This document shows positions 1 through 11,166 of a stretch of 64,000 bases of DNA, one piece after another. Location of the stretch: positions 62,001 to 126,000 of the forward strand of contig NZ_JAHDSZ010000001.1 of assembly GCF_018531145.1 (NCBI RefSeq), written 5' to 3'. The notes under the pieces were generated by a model. It saw nothing but the letters and a program-made list of their open reading frames with translations, did no database searches and was not told where the DNA came from. The position numbers were made by a program, and so were the translations under genes. The DNA is from Canibacter zhuwentaonis (GTDB lineage: Bacteria > Actinomycetota > Actinomycetes > Actinomycetales > Microbacteriaceae). Positions within the stretch are counted from its first letter, which is position 1; each line of letters starts with the position of its first letter.

Positions 1-541
1 GCGTCGGTGGTCTAACCCAGAAGAGTTAGTTAGCGGCGTTGAAAGCCTTGCTGTGCGTGCGGTCGCTGTTAACGCGCAGCATCTTGACGAGGAACTGCAC
101 GCGGCAGCGGAGGTGGTTGATTCGAGCCATGGTCTTGAACTGAACCTGGGCAGCAAGCTAATTGCAGCGCCGCTCAAGGCTCAACTCGCAAAAAAGGTAT
201 TTGGCGAAAAAGTTTCAGACTCTGCGCTGCGCATTATTGCCCACTTTGTTGCATACCCTGCGGGCCGCAAGCTCTCTGTTGCGCTACGAGAAGCAGCGCA
301 CACCGCCGCTTTTCAAAACGGCTATGTGCTAGCCGAGGTTGCGGTGGCGAGCAAGCTAGACGAAACCCGTGCGGCACGCTTACAAGAGGCGCTGAGCAAA
401 ATCGCGGAGCAACCAGTTAAGCTACAAACAGTAATTGATCCAACCCTGGTTGGAGGGGTGCGCGTAAAACTTGCTAACGAGATAATTGACGGTAGCATTA
501 GCGCCCGCCTTGCTAACCTTAGACTTCAGCTAGCCGGATAA
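1..541 (+). CDS. atpH: F1Fo ATP synthase subunit delta (5' truncated by window)
   Basis: Delta subunit of the F1Fo ATP synthase, the stalk protein that ties the F1 head to the peripheral stator on the cytoplasmic face of the membrane. The reading frame is open from base 2 and ends with TAA at 539-541, so only the last 180 or so residues are visible; actinobacterial delta proteins are usually longer (about 270), so the start lies upstream of the window. The C-terminal part matches the family: a conserved stretch ending in VDPTLVGG-type sequence (IDPTLVGGVRVKL) and IIDGSISARL, followed by a short end. It sits 45 bp before atpA, the standard order, which makes the call firm although the protein on its own is poorly conserved. 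Confidence 0.93.
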   Translation, partial: RRWSNPEELVSGVESLAVRAVAVNAQHLDEELHAAAEVVDSSHGLELNLGSKLIAAPLKAQLAKKVFGEKVSDSALRIIAHFVAYPAGRKLSVALREAAHTAAFQNGYVLAEVAVASKLDETRAARLQEALSKIAEQPVKLQTVIDPTLVGGVRVKLANEIIDGSISARLANLRLQLAG

Positions 542-586
542 GGCAGCACAACTGATCCGGTTTAACCGGCGAAATGAGGATACGAA

Positions 587-2212
587 ATGGCAGAACTTGC
601 TATCAGCCCTGATGAGATTCGCGATGCTCTAAAAGATTTTGCGCAGTCTTATGAGTCAGCTGCTGCAGATAAAACTGAGATTGGCACTGTTATTGATGCC
701 GCTGACGGTATTGCGCATGTGCAGGGTCTCCCTAACGTTATGGCAAACGAGCTTGTGCGCTTTGATAACGGCGTGCTAGGTCTCGCACAAAACCTTGACG
801 AAACAGAAATCGGCGTTGTAATTCTTGGTGATTTCACCGGAATTGAAGAGGGCCAGCAGGTTACTCGCACCGGTGAAGTTTTGTCAGTGCCAGTTGGTGA
901 GGGCTACCTCGGGCGGGTTATTGATCCGCTAGGCAATCCCATTGACGGACTCGGTGAGATCACCGGAATTGAGGGTCGCCGTGCGCTTGAGCTGCAGGCT
1001 CCTGGAGTAATGCAGCGTAAGTCAGTGCACGAACCACTGCAGACCGGTGTTAAAGCTATTGACGCGATGATTCCCATTGGTCGCGGACAGCGCCAGCTCA
1101 TCATTGGCGACCGTCAGACCGGTAAAACAGCGCTTGCGATTGACACCATCATCAACCAGAAAGCAAACTGGGAGTCGGGCGATCCGTCACAGCAGGTGCG
1201 TTGCATTTACGTTGCGATCGGGCAGAAAGGCTCTACGATTGCCGGTGTTAAAGGCGCGCTCGAAGAAGCTGGCGCTATGGAATACACCACAATCGTTGCC
1301 TCACCCGCATCTGATCCAGCCGGATTTAAATACCTAGCTCCTTACACGGGATCTGCTATCGGTCAGCACTGGATGTACAATAGCAAGCACGTGCTTATCG
1401 TGTTTGATGATCTTTCAAAACAGGCTGAGGCCTATCGTGCGGTTTCGCTGCTGCTACGCCGTCCGCCAGGGCGTGAAGCTTACCCGGGCGACGTGTTCTA
1501 TCTGCACTCTCGCTTGCTAGAGCGTTGCGCAAAGCTTTCTGATGAGCTCGGCGCGGGATCAATGACTGGTTTGCCGATTATTGAGACCAAGGCTAATGAC
1601 GTTTCAGCCTATATCCCAACCAACGTGATTTCGATTACAGACGGACAGATCTTCCTACAGTCTGACCTGTTTAACTCAAATCAGCGCCCAGCTGTTGATG
1701 TTGGTATCTCAGTTTCACGTGTTGGTGGCGATGCGCAGGTTAAATCCATTAAGAAAGTTTCTGGCACGCTTAAGCTTGAGCTTGCGCAGTATCGTGCGCT
1801 TGCAGCGTTTGCGATGTTCGCTTCAGATCTTGACGCGGCTAGCCGCCGCCAGCTCGAACGCGGCGCGCGCTTAACCGAGCTGCTGAAACAGCCACAGTAC
1901 TCACCGTATGCGGTTGCAGAGCAGGTTGTTTCTATCTGGGCCGGCACAAACGGCAAACTGGATGATATTCCGGTTGAAGACATTCTACGTTTTGAGCGTG
2001 AGTTCCTAGACTTCTTGTCACGCAACTCTCATGTTCTAACCGAGCTGCGTGAAACCAACCTGCTAAGCGATGAGTCGGTTGCTGAGATCTCACAGCAGAT
2101 TGACGCTTTCAAAAAAGAGTTTCTAACCTCTGCAGGTGTTACTGTAGCAGAAAAGTTCGCGGCAGCTGATAGCGCTGAAGTGGATCAAGAACGAATTGTT
2201 GTTAAGAAATAG
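587..2212 (+). CDS. atpA: F1Fo ATP synthase subunit alpha
   Basis: Alpha subunit of the catalytic F1 hexamer; binds nucleotide at the non-catalytic sites. The 541-residue length is normal for Actinomycetota. The P-loop GDRQTGKT lies at residues 174-181, and the alpha/beta family signature and C-terminal helical domain follow in order. The ATG at 587 follows a GAGGA ribosome site and gives the usual N-terminus ([11 protein letters not shown]). Lies in the atpH-A-G-D-C operon with a 45 bp gap before and a 58 bp gap after. No disrupted motif was seen. Confidence 0.99.
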   Translation: MAELAISPDEIRDALKDFAQSYESAAADKTEIGTVIDAADGIAHVQGLPNVMANELVRFDNGVLGLAQNLDETEIGVVILGDFTGIEEGQQVTRTGEVLSVPVGEGYLGRVIDPLGNPIDGLGEITGIEGRRALELQAPGVMQRKSVHEPLQTGVKAIDAMIPIGRGQRQLIIGDRQTGKTALAIDTIINQKANWESGDPSQQVRCIYVAIGQKGSTIAGVKGALEEAGAMEYTTIVASPASDPAGFKYLAPYTGSAIGQHWMYNSKHVLIVFDDLSKQAEAYRAVSLLLRRPPGREAYPGDVFYLHSRLLERCAKLSDELGAGSMTGLPIIETKANDVSAYIPTNVISITDGQIFLQSDLFNSNQRPAVDVGISVSRVGGDAQVKSIKKVSGTLKLELAQYRALAAFAMFASDLDAASRRQLERGARLTELLKQPQYSPYAVAEQVVSIWAGTNGKLDDIPVEDILRFEREFLDFLSRNSHVLTELRETNLLSDESVAEISQQIDAFKKEFLTSAGVTVAEKFAAADSAEVDQERIVVKK

Positions 2213-2270
2213 ATAGTGGCGTGCGGGCGTCTTGGCACCCGCACCAATTAGAGCAAAGCACAGGAGAAAT

Positions 2271-3158
2271 ATGGGAGCGCAGCTTCGGGTCTATAGGCAG
2301 AAAATTCGGTCTGCCCAAACGACGAAGAAGATTACTCGCGCGATGGAGCTTATCGCGGCATCTCGTATTCAGAAGGCGAAAGGGCGAGTTGTAGCGTCGG
2401 ATCCGTACGCGCGTGCAATTACGCGCGCGGTGTCTGCTGTGGCAACTCACTCAGACCAACCGCATCCGCTTTTGCAGGTTGCTGCAAAAATTGACAGGGT
2501 TGCCGTGGTTATCTTTACCTCTGATCGTGGGTTGGCCGGCGCTTTTAACTCGCAAATACTGCGCGAAGCAGAAGAGCTTAGCGAGCTTTTGCGGCAGAAA
2601 GGCAAAGCGCCGGTTTACTATCTGGTGGGTCGTAAGGCGCAGGGGTATTTCAAGTTCCGCAACCGTGATGCCGTGCAAGTCTGGACGGGAGATACTGAAA
2701 ACCCCTCTTTTGATACCGCAAAAGAGATTAGCGACGCGCTTATTGCGAGCTTTAACAGCGCAGAGGCAGACGGGGTGCAGGAGATATACCTGGTTTACAA
2801 CCGTCTTATCAGTATGGTGACACAGCTGCCGCACAAACTGCGTCTGTTGCCGATTGAGCTTGTTGCAGAGAGCGCCCATTCTGATGAGGCTGAGCTTGAT
2901 CCGCTATACACTTTTGAGCCGACACCTGAGGGTGTGCTTGACCGGCTGATTCCAGCATATATTGAGGCTCGTATTTTCAACGCCATGCTCGAGTCTGCCG
3001 CTGCGAAGCACGCGGCAACTCAGAAGGCTATGAAGTCAGCCAGTGATAATGCTGATACGCTAATGCGTGATTACACAAGGCTTGCAAACAACGCGCGCCA
3101 GGCTGAAATTACGCAACAAATTTCTGAGATAGTCGGTGGCGCTGACGCGCTGTCATAA
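2271..3158 (+). CDS. atpG: F1Fo ATP synthase subunit gamma
   Basis: Gamma subunit, the central rotor shaft that couples proton flow to ATP synthesis. The frame is open from 2232, but the start is placed at ATG 2271 because it follows an AGGAGA ribosome site and gives the family N-terminus [14 protein letters not shown], with the [15 protein letters not shown] helix next. The C-terminal helix, which pairs with the first, ends in [17 protein letters not shown], also typical. Length 295 residues. Located between atpA and atpD with short gaps, so co-transcription is expected. Confidence 0.98.
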   Translation: MGAQLRVYRQKIRSAQTTKKITRAMELIAASRIQKAKGRVVASDPYARAITRAVSAVATHSDQPHPLLQVAAKIDRVAVVIFTSDRGLAGAFNSQILREAEELSELLRQKGKAPVYYLVGRKAQGYFKFRNRDAVQVWTGDTENPSFDTAKEISDALIASFNSAEADGVQEIYLVYNRLISMVTQLPHKLRLLPIELVAESAHSDEAELDPLYTFEPTPEGVLDRLIPAYIEARIFNAMLESAAAKHAATQKAMKSASDNADTLMRDYTRLANNARQAEITQQISEIVGGADALS

Positions 3159-3183
3159 GCCAATTTAAGAAAGTAGAAATTAG

Positions 3184-4632
<1,449 letters not shown>

Positions 4633-4634
4633 TT

Positions 4635-4895
4635 ATGAGTTTGAACGTTAGTGTTGTTTCTGCTAGTTCCGAGGTTTGGAGTGGCAGTGCGCAACAGGTT
4701 ACCGCAATAACAACCGAGGGTGAGATCGGCATCCTATCCGGTCACGAACCAGTTCTCGCGGTGCTGTCAAAGGGCGACGTGAAAGTTACTACTGACGCGG
4801 GTGAGAAGGTTGTTGTTGCAGCGGCTGACGGATTCTTATCGGTTGACCGTGACAACGTGTACGTTGTGGCTGGAAAAGCTAGACTGAGCGCATAG
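4635..4895 (+). CDS. atpC: F1Fo ATP synthase subunit epsilon (short form)
   Basis: Epsilon subunit of F1. The frame opens at 4602 inside atpD, but the ATG at 4635 gives the family start MSLNVSVVSASSEVWSG and sits two bases after the atpD stop. The 86 residues cover only the N-terminal beta-sandwich, with the GEIGILSGHEP motif near residues 31-41. The C-terminal helical pair, which inhibits ATP hydrolysis in other bacteria, is missing. Short epsilons are known in Actinomycetota, so this is probably normal rather than a truncation. The operon ends here at a strong terminator. Confidence 0.95.
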   Translation: MSLNVSVVSASSEVWSGSAQQVTAITTEGEIGILSGHEPVLAVLSKGDVKVTTDAGEKVVVAAADGFLSVDRDNVYVVAGKARLSA

Positions 4896-4900
4896 TTTAA

Positions 4901-4938
4901 AAAATGTTGCCGTTACTAACCATAGCGGCAACATTTTT
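4901..4938 (+). terminator. Rho-independent terminator of the atp operon
   Basis: An 8-bp perfect stem (TGTTGCCG at 4905-4912 with CGGCAACA at 4926-4933) is followed by five T residues. A run of A before the left arm would also allow termination from the other direction, though no minus-strand gene needs it. Confidence 0.88.
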
Positions 4939-4956
4939 ATATTAGAAACTTTTACC

Positions 4957-5898
4957 GTGCTTGTTCTACTGCCACCGTCCGAAACTAAGCTCAGCTGTGC
5001 AGAGCCACGGCACAGTGAACCCGCAGCGGTGCTTACAGCCGCTGGTGCTGCTCGCGAAAAGCTCAGCTTTTTAGCCGCGCCTACTCTGCACGCAGCGCGA
5101 GCGTGTGTGCAGAGTGCGCTGGTGTCTTTGAGTACCGCACCGGATGAGCGTGCCTATAAGAGCCTGAAACTGCGCCCGTCTCCTAAAGCGGATGTGGCAC
5201 TTGCGGCCAACAGGGCGCTGGTGGCAAGCGGAGGGATTGTCGGCGTTGCAGCGCTGGCGACCAACGCTGGTGTTGGCGGGCTTGCTGCTAACAGGCAATC
5301 GACCAGCAGCAGAGAATCAGCGCTAAACGATGATCCTGCGATTAACACCCCACAGTTGCCGGCGATTTTGCGCTACACGGGGGTTTTGTACGATGTACTC
5401 AATGCGACCGAGCTTAACGGGCAAGCACTAATGTGGCTCGCGCAGCACGTGTGCGTGCAATCTGCCCTCTACGGAATCGTGGGCGCGGCAGATCCGATCG
5501 CCAATTATCGGCTCTCTGCAGCGAGCAGTTTGCCCGAGCTGAAAATAAGTCTGAAAAAGTTTTGGCAGGGCGTTTTTCAAGATATCGACTTGTGCAGTGC
5601 CGGTTTTGTGCTTGATTTGCGCTCGAACGACTACGCCTCCCTGGCTCCGCTCGAGTATGGCGATACTGCTGTTAAACTGCGGGTGGCGCAGCGGGCGGCG
5701 GATGGTAGTCTTAAGGCGCTTAATCACTTTAACAAGCAGGCCAAGGGTGAGCTCGTGCGGCGCTTGGCTTGCAGCGGCGCGGATATTACAGATGCCGCAG
5801 GCTTTACAACCTGGGCGCGGGCGCACGATTTAGAGGTTGTTACAATCGATGGTGAGCTTACTCTGATTACAAAATTTGACCCGAAAGTTAATCAATAA
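4957..5898 (+). CDS. yaaA: YaaA/DUF328 family peroxide-stress protein
   Basis: Cytoplasmic protein of the YaaA (DUF328) family, which in E. coli lowers free iron during peroxide stress. The GTG start at 4957 gives the typical N-terminus MLVLLPPSETK. Other family blocks are RYTGVLYDVL (near residue 130), DLRSNDYASLAPL (near 220) and HFNKQAKGELVR (near 255). At 313 residues it is longer than the usual 250 or so; the excess lies around residues 85-130, a Ser/Ala/Asn-rich stretch between two conserved blocks. It stands alone between the atp operon terminator and a PP2C gene. Confidence 0.88.
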   Translation: MLVLLPPSETKLSCAEPRHSEPAAVLTAAGAAREKLSFLAAPTLHAARACVQSALVSLSTAPDERAYKSLKLRPSPKADVALAANRALVASGGIVGVAALATNAGVGGLAANRQSTSSRESALNDDPAINTPQLPAILRYTGVLYDVLNATELNGQALMWLAQHVCVQSALYGIVGAADPIANYRLSAASSLPELKISLKKFWQGVFQDIDLCSAGFVLDLRSNDYASLAPLEYGDTAVKLRVAQRAADGSLKALNHFNKQAKGELVRRLACSGADITDAAGFTTWARAHDLEVVTIDGELTLITKFDPKVNQ

Positions 5899-5941
5899 GT
5901 AACTTTGTGACTAAAATAGGCTACGGTAGAAAGGTTTAGAT

Positions 5942-6784
5942 ATGTCAGCACCGGGGGAAAACGCGAGCCATCGTGTACTGCAGTATAGCGCTGACAGCGA
6001 TGTGCGGGTAGAACTATCCTGGCACGGGCTAACCCACGTCGGGCTGCGGCGTGAAACTAACCAGGACAGCTACCTTGCAATACCCCCCGTGTTCGCGGTT
6101 GCCGATGGAATGGGTGGTCACGAGGGCGGCGAGATCGCATCCGCTGCCGTAACCATGAGGCTTGCAGAACTCGCAGAATCTGGTGATGCGGTCGATATTG
6201 ACTCGCTGGTGCGAGCGCTAACTGTAGCTGTGACTGATATTCAGTCGGAAGATAATGCGACGCGGCACACGGCCGGCACAACCGTGACCGGTGCTTTTTT
6301 TGGCACAGAAACGAACGTGCCCAACTGGAATATTTTCAACATTGGCGATTCGCGGGTTTACCATTTTTTTGAGGGCGCGCTAACGCAGGTCACGCGCGAT
6401 CACTCTGTTGTGCAGCATCTGCTGGACAGCGGCGCGATAACGCCCGCAGAAGCGGAGGTGCATCCGCATGCAAATATTATTACTCGTGCCGTTGGCGGCT
6501 ATGAGTCGCCCGTGCCGGATCTTATGAAAATCGCGATCGTGCCCGGGCAGCGGATTCTGATCTGCTCTGACGGGCTCACAAAAGAGCTCACCGACGTGGG
6601 TATTCAGTATTTTTTGAGTCAGGCGGATACGGCAGCCGATGCTGCTGAAGTTCTGCTTGAGCACGCGCTCGGCAACACAGGGCGCGATAATATCTCGGTG
6701 ATCGTACTTGAGGTGCATGCGCTGACGGGAGTTCCTGCGGAAGCAGAGGGCAACAGCGCGGAAACTGAGCGTAATCTTAGCTAA
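5942..6784 (+). CDS. PP2C-family serine/threonine phosphatase
   Basis: Metal-dependent protein phosphatase that removes phosphate from Ser/Thr residues. All core motifs are present in order: RRETNQDSY, AVADGMGGHEGG, GDSRVYHF, CSDGLTKELTD and DNISVIVLEV; the metal-binding Asp residues in DGMGG, SDG and DN are intact. It has 280 residues with no membrane segment, so it is the soluble form. In many Actinomycetota the PP2C partner lies beside PknA/PknB kinases; here it stands apart, between yaaA and eno. Start ATG 5942 follows AGAAAGG. Confidence 0.93.
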   Translation: MSAPGENASHRVLQYSADSDVRVELSWHGLTHVGLRRETNQDSYLAIPPVFAVADGMGGHEGGEIASAAVTMRLAELAESGDAVDIDSLVRALTVAVTDIQSEDNATRHTAGTTVTGAFFGTETNVPNWNIFNIGDSRVYHFFEGALTQVTRDHSVVQHLLDSGAITPAEAEVHPHANIITRAVGGYESPVPDLMKIAIVPGQRILICSDGLTKELTDVGIQYFLSQADTAADAAEVLLEHALGNTGRDNISVIVLEVHALTGVPAEAEGNSAETERNLS

Positions 6785-6809
6785 ATCAAAGGTTGGGCGC
6801 GTAAAATTG

Positions 6810-8135
<1,326 letters not shown>

Positions 8136-8230
8136 CAGTAGCTTAGCCCGACTGTGTGAGGTGAGCGTTTGCCAAGTTTGCGTGTGGTGCTTATTTGATC
8201 TATTCTGGTTGTAGTTGGTGTTTAGTGTGT

Positions 8231-8258
8231 TTGTGCACAATGCCGATTAGCGTAATAT
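8231..8258 (+). promoter_or_regulatory. Possible divIC promoter
   Basis: TTGTGC (8231-8236) and TAATAT (8253-8258) are 16 bases apart and point towards divIC. If used, transcription would run straight into the 8264-8305 hairpin. Weak evidence, from pattern only. Confidence 0.35.
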
Positions 8259-8263
8259 GATCG

Positions 8264-8305
8264 CGATGAGTGTTTACCACGTTTGCACGCGGTAAACACT
8301 CATCG
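8264..8305 (+). terminator. Strong hairpin between eno and divIC
   Basis: A perfect 15-bp stem (8264-8278 with 8291-8305) with a 12-base loop, followed by TACTTTTATTTTATTT. This is the most likely end of the eno transcript. It lies only 25 bases before the divIC start, so it could also act in the divIC leader. Confidence 0.75.
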
Positions 8306-8330
8306 TACTTTTATTTTATTTGGAGTGTTT

Positions 8331-8798
8331 ATGGGTGCTAAAAAAACCGTACAAACGCCCGCCGCGTCGAGGCAATATAGGTTGCGCCCGAGCATAATTA
8401 AACTGTTCTGTATTGTGTTTGTGATAGCTGCGTTTGTGTCGATTATTCCAAATACGCTTAAATACTTTGAACAAAAACAAGAGATTAAGGCAGTTGAACA
8501 GAAGCTCGAGCAAACACGCAACGAAGTCGCTGAAAAACAGCGCGCTGTTGCAAACTGGGACGATCCAAACTACGTGCGAGCGCAGTCGCGTGACAGGCTT
8601 TTTTACGTTATGCCCGGAGAGTTCCAGCTGGGAATTATTAACGATATCCAGCTGCCGCAAACAAGCCGCGAAGTAACAGAAAAAGATTTAACCGCCGCTA
8701 AAAGCGACTGGTCACAAAACCTGCTGGGCTCTATTTTGCGAGCCTCTCAGGTCGAGAAGCCGCCCGCGCAAGCGGATGAGCAGCCCGAGCAGGAATAA
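8331..8798 (+). CDS. divIC: Septum formation initiator DivIC/FtsB family
   Basis: Small bitopic membrane protein of the divisome, expected to bridge FtsL/FtsQ-type partners. ATG 8331 is chosen over an upstream TTG at 8283 because it follows GGAG and avoids translating through the hairpin. A short basic cytoplasmic start is followed by one membrane helix (about residues 20-42, CIVFVIAAFVSII) and then a coiled coil rich in E/K/Q. The family block WDDPNYVRAQSRDRLFYVMPGE follows. Length 155 residues. Placed between eno and DUF501, the conserved actinobacterial neighbourhood. Confidence 0.92.
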   Translation: MGAKKTVQTPAASRQYRLRPSIIKLFCIVFVIAAFVSIIPNTLKYFEQKQEIKAVEQKLEQTRNEVAEKQRAVANWDDPNYVRAQSRDRLFYVMPGEFQLGIINDIQLPQTSREVTEKDLTAAKSDWSQNLLGSILRASQVEKPPAQADEQPEQE

Positions 8799-8829
8799 CC
8801 ACGTCCGCAAAACGAACAACAAAAGCAGC

Positions 8830-8939
8830 ATGAACATGAACTTTGAAAAACCATTTCAGGCTGATATTGAGACTGTTAGGCACAATGAAAATGAACTGTA
8901 AAAAACCGTCTCAGGATGATATTGAGATTGTGAGCGGGC
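8830..8939 (+). repeat. Tandem duplication of the DUF501 gene 5' end
   Basis: Bases 8830-8884 and 8885-8939 are near copies with a 55-bp period (about 44 of the first 50 bases agree). The second copy holds the working start of the DUF501 gene. The first copy, out of frame because 55 is not a multiple of three, encodes a 23-codon open frame (8830-8901) whose peptide resembles the true N-terminus (EKPFQADIETV versus KKPSQDDIEIV). Confidence 0.8.
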
Positions 8940-9376
8940 AGCTTGGGCGGCCGGCGCGCGGAGTGCTGTATATTGCCGCGCGAGCCGCATCGGGGGAGCC
9001 GCTGGTGGTGGCAACCGCCCCGTGCCTGGCTGATGGCACCCCGTTCCCAACTTTTTACTACCTAACACACCCCGAGGCCGTTGCTGCCGCCTCCCGGCTC
9101 GAAGCGACCGGTTTTATGGCAGAGTTGAACGTGCGGCTGCAAGAAGACGCTGAATTGCGCGCAGCCTACACCCGGGCGCACGAGCTGTACATAGCGGATC
9201 GCGAGCGTGCGGGCGGTAAAGTTCCGCAGCTTGAGGGCATCAGCGCGGGGGGAATGCCTGCGCGTGTCAAATGCCTGCACGCGCTAATTGGGCACGCCTT
9301 GGCAGCAGGTGCGGGCGTTAATCCGCTCGGAGATATTGCGCTTGCCGCGAGTGGCTTTTTAGCACAGGAGCATTAA
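8885..9376 (+). CDS. DUF501 family protein
   Basis: Conserved actinobacterial protein of unknown function, nearly always found after eno-divIC. Family blocks visible: QLGRPARGVL, CLADGTPFPTFYYLTHP, a stretch of RLQEDAELRAAY type and a C-terminal RVKCLHALIGHALAAG. About 163 residues, soluble, no catalytic motif that I can name. The start is uncertain: ATG 8885 or ATG 8891 both lack a good ribosome site, and an upstream frame opening at 8843 runs through a duplicated copy of the 5' end. In relatives a ppx phosphatase usually follows; here only worn repeats follow. Confidence 0.88.
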   Translation: MKMNCKKPSQDDIEIVSGQLGRPARGVLYIAARAASGEPLVVATAPCLADGTPFPTFYYLTHPEAVAAASRLEATGFMAELNVRLQEDAELRAAYTRAHELYIADRERAGGKVPQLEGISAGGMPARVKCLHALIGHALAAGAGVNPLGDIALAASGFLAQEH

Positions 9377-9555
9377 TTGCGCTCTTACCGGGCTGTGCGG
9401 GTTATGGCAATTGCGTGCTTGCCGTGTTGTGCAGTATGCGATAACTGTGCGTTTTTCGCGAGTAATTTTGCTGTGCAAAGGCATTAATTGTGCGCTCATC
9501 ACGCTGTGCAGTTTGTAATAGTTGCGCGCTCACCGCGCTGTAAAGTTTGCAACGG
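9376..9555 (+). repeat. Worn tandem repeat of about 35 bp
   Basis: Roughly five diverged units built on TTGCGCGCTCACCGCGCTG followed by a TTTGCAA-like end: approximate starts 9376, 9411, 9446, 9488 and 9522. The third is the least regular. No reading frame of note; fills the gap between DUF501 and ndh. Confidence 0.6.
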
Positions 9556-9624
9556 CGTTTTAGATTAGAATATTAGGTATAACAAGAAGTGGCGTAAACG
9601 CGCCACAGCATAAAGGAGTTTTTC

Positions 9625-10956
9625 TTGACTAAAGAGATTTTAATTGTTGGTGGTGGCTACGCGGGATTTTACACCGCTTGGCATCTAGAAAAGCATTTGC
9701 GTCGCGGTGAGGCTAATGTGACGATAGTTGATCCGCTGCCGTATATGCAGTATCTACCGTTCTTGCCCGAGGTGGCGGCCGGTTCAATTGAGCCGCGCCA
9801 CGCGGTTGTGAGCAGGCGGCGACACCTGCGCAACACCGCAGAAATTAGCGGCAAGGTTGTTGGCATCAGGCACGCCGACAAGCTCGCAACTATTGAGCTT
9901 GCCGATGGCAGTACGCTTGAGCAGTCATATGATGAGATTGTGATTACAACGGGCTCGGTGTCGCGCACCTTCCCAATTCCGGGCATCGCTGATAACGCTA
10001 TCGGCATGAAAACCATCGAAGAGGCGGCGGCTGTGCGCGATCGCCTGTTTGGCAATTTCGAGCGCGCCGCTGCCTTGCCAAAGGGTTCAGCAGAGCGCGA
10101 GCGACTTTTGACGGTGACCGTTGTTGGCGGTGGATTCGCAGGAATAGAAACAATTGCAGAGCTGCGCAGCGCAGCTAACGACCTGCTCTCGCGCTACCCG
10201 GAAATTGATTTTGCAGAAACCTCATTCCACCTCGTAGAGGCAATGGGGCGGATCATGCCCGAGGTGAGCCAAGAGCTGGCCGACTGGGTTATTAAAGACC
10301 AGAGCGCTAAAGGTGTGACGATTCACTTGGATACTCAGCTGCAGGATGCAACAGGAGGGCAGATTAAACTCTCTACCGGCGAGGAATACCCCTCTGACCT
10401 GATTATTTGGACAGCAGGTGTGATGCCGCGCCCGTTCTTGCGCAACACCGATCTGCCGATTGGCTCGCGCGGTCACGTTATTTCATCACCAACCTTGCAG
10501 GTAACAACCGAAAACGGCGAAAAGGTGCTGGGCGCTTGGACCGCTGGTGACACCGCGCAAACACCGGATATTTCCGAGACCCCAGGTCCTGGCGGTTTCT
10601 GTGTGCCGAACGCGCAGCACGCTGTGCGGCAGGGTAAGCTGCTGGCGCGTAACATTACAGCACAGCTGCGCGGTGAGGGGCTGTTTAAGTACAACCACAA
10701 AAACCTTGGTGCGGTTGCCGGTCTTGGCCTGAACACGGGTGTTTTCCAGTCTGGTAAAGTGCACCTGACCGGATACATTGCATGGCTTGCGCACCGGCTC
10801 TACCATGGCATGGCAATTCCAACGTGGGAGCGTAAAGCTCGCGTGTTTGGCGGCTGGGTAGGTCACTTTATTTGGAAGCGCGACGGGGTTGGAATTGAAG
10901 CCAACAAGTCCCCGCGCGCAGAGTTTGAGCGGTTTGCGGCGCGTCCCAAATCTTAA
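9625..10956 (+). CDS. ndh: Type II NADH dehydrogenase (NDH-2)
   Basis: Single-subunit flavoprotein that passes electrons from NADH to quinone at the inner face of the membrane without pumping protons. The FAD fold IVGGGYAGFYTAWHLE is at residues 6-21 and the NADH fold VVGGGFAGIETIAELR is near residue 171. The second FAD block AWTAGDTAQ is near residue 305, and a C-terminal amphipathic region follows. TTG start at 9625 after AAAGGAG. 443 residues, in the family range. It stands alone and ends at a strong terminator. Confidence 0.95.
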   Translation: MTKEILIVGGGYAGFYTAWHLEKHLRRGEANVTIVDPLPYMQYLPFLPEVAAGSIEPRHAVVSRRRHLRNTAEISGKVVGIRHADKLATIELADGSTLEQSYDEIVITTGSVSRTFPIPGIADNAIGMKTIEEAAAVRDRLFGNFERAAALPKGSAERERLLTVTVVGGGFAGIETIAELRSAANDLLSRYPEIDFAETSFHLVEAMGRIMPEVSQELADWVIKDQSAKGVTIHLDTQLQDATGGQIKLSTGEEYPSDLIIWTAGVMPRPFLRNTDLPIGSRGHVISSPTLQVTTENGEKVLGAWTAGDTAQTPDISETPGPGGFCVPNAQHAVRQGKLLARNITAQLRGEGLFKYNHKNLGAVAGLGLNTGVFQSGKVHLTGYIAWLAHRLYHGMAIPTWERKARVFGGWVGHFIWKRDGVGIEANKSPRAEFERFAARPKS

Positions 10957-10979
10957 AACTCGGCAATTTTTTGGGCTGT

Positions 10980-11030
10980 AACTATTGCGGGGCGGATCGT
11001 GCAGCGCGGATTTGCCCCGCAATAGTTGTT
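10980..11030 (+). terminator. Terminator after ndh
   Basis: A perfect 14-bp stem (10980-10993 with 11014-11027) around a 20-base loop, followed by GTTTCAG. The G+C-rich core (GCGGGGC) makes it strong although the T tract is short. Confidence 0.75.
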
Positions 11031-11036
11031 TCAGAG

Positions 11037-11166
11037 CGCGGTTATGAGCCTGGTGCGCCACGGGTTTGGTGTCACCACGCGGTTATGACTCCGGTGCGAG
11101 ACACAGAATGGTTGCTAGCTCGCCGCACTGTGGCGGATGTTACAACGCGGTTACGAGCTGGGCGCG
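11037..11166. repeat. Three worn copies of a 21-bp element
   Basis: CGCGGTTATGAGCCTGGTGC occurs at 11037 and, with changes, at 11078 and 11146. The spacing is 41 and then 68 bp. The last copy reaches into the 3' end of the regulator gene on the other strand. Function unknown; similar in style to the repeats at 9376 and 59319. Confidence 0.55.

Noticed and set aside
4635-4895. Truncated, broken atpC
   Set aside because: Short epsilon subunits lacking the C-terminal helices occur naturally in Actinomycetota, and the stop is followed directly by the operon terminator.
9376-9555. CRISPR array
   Set aside because: Units are tandem and diverged, with no identical repeats alternating with unique spacers, and no cas gene is near.
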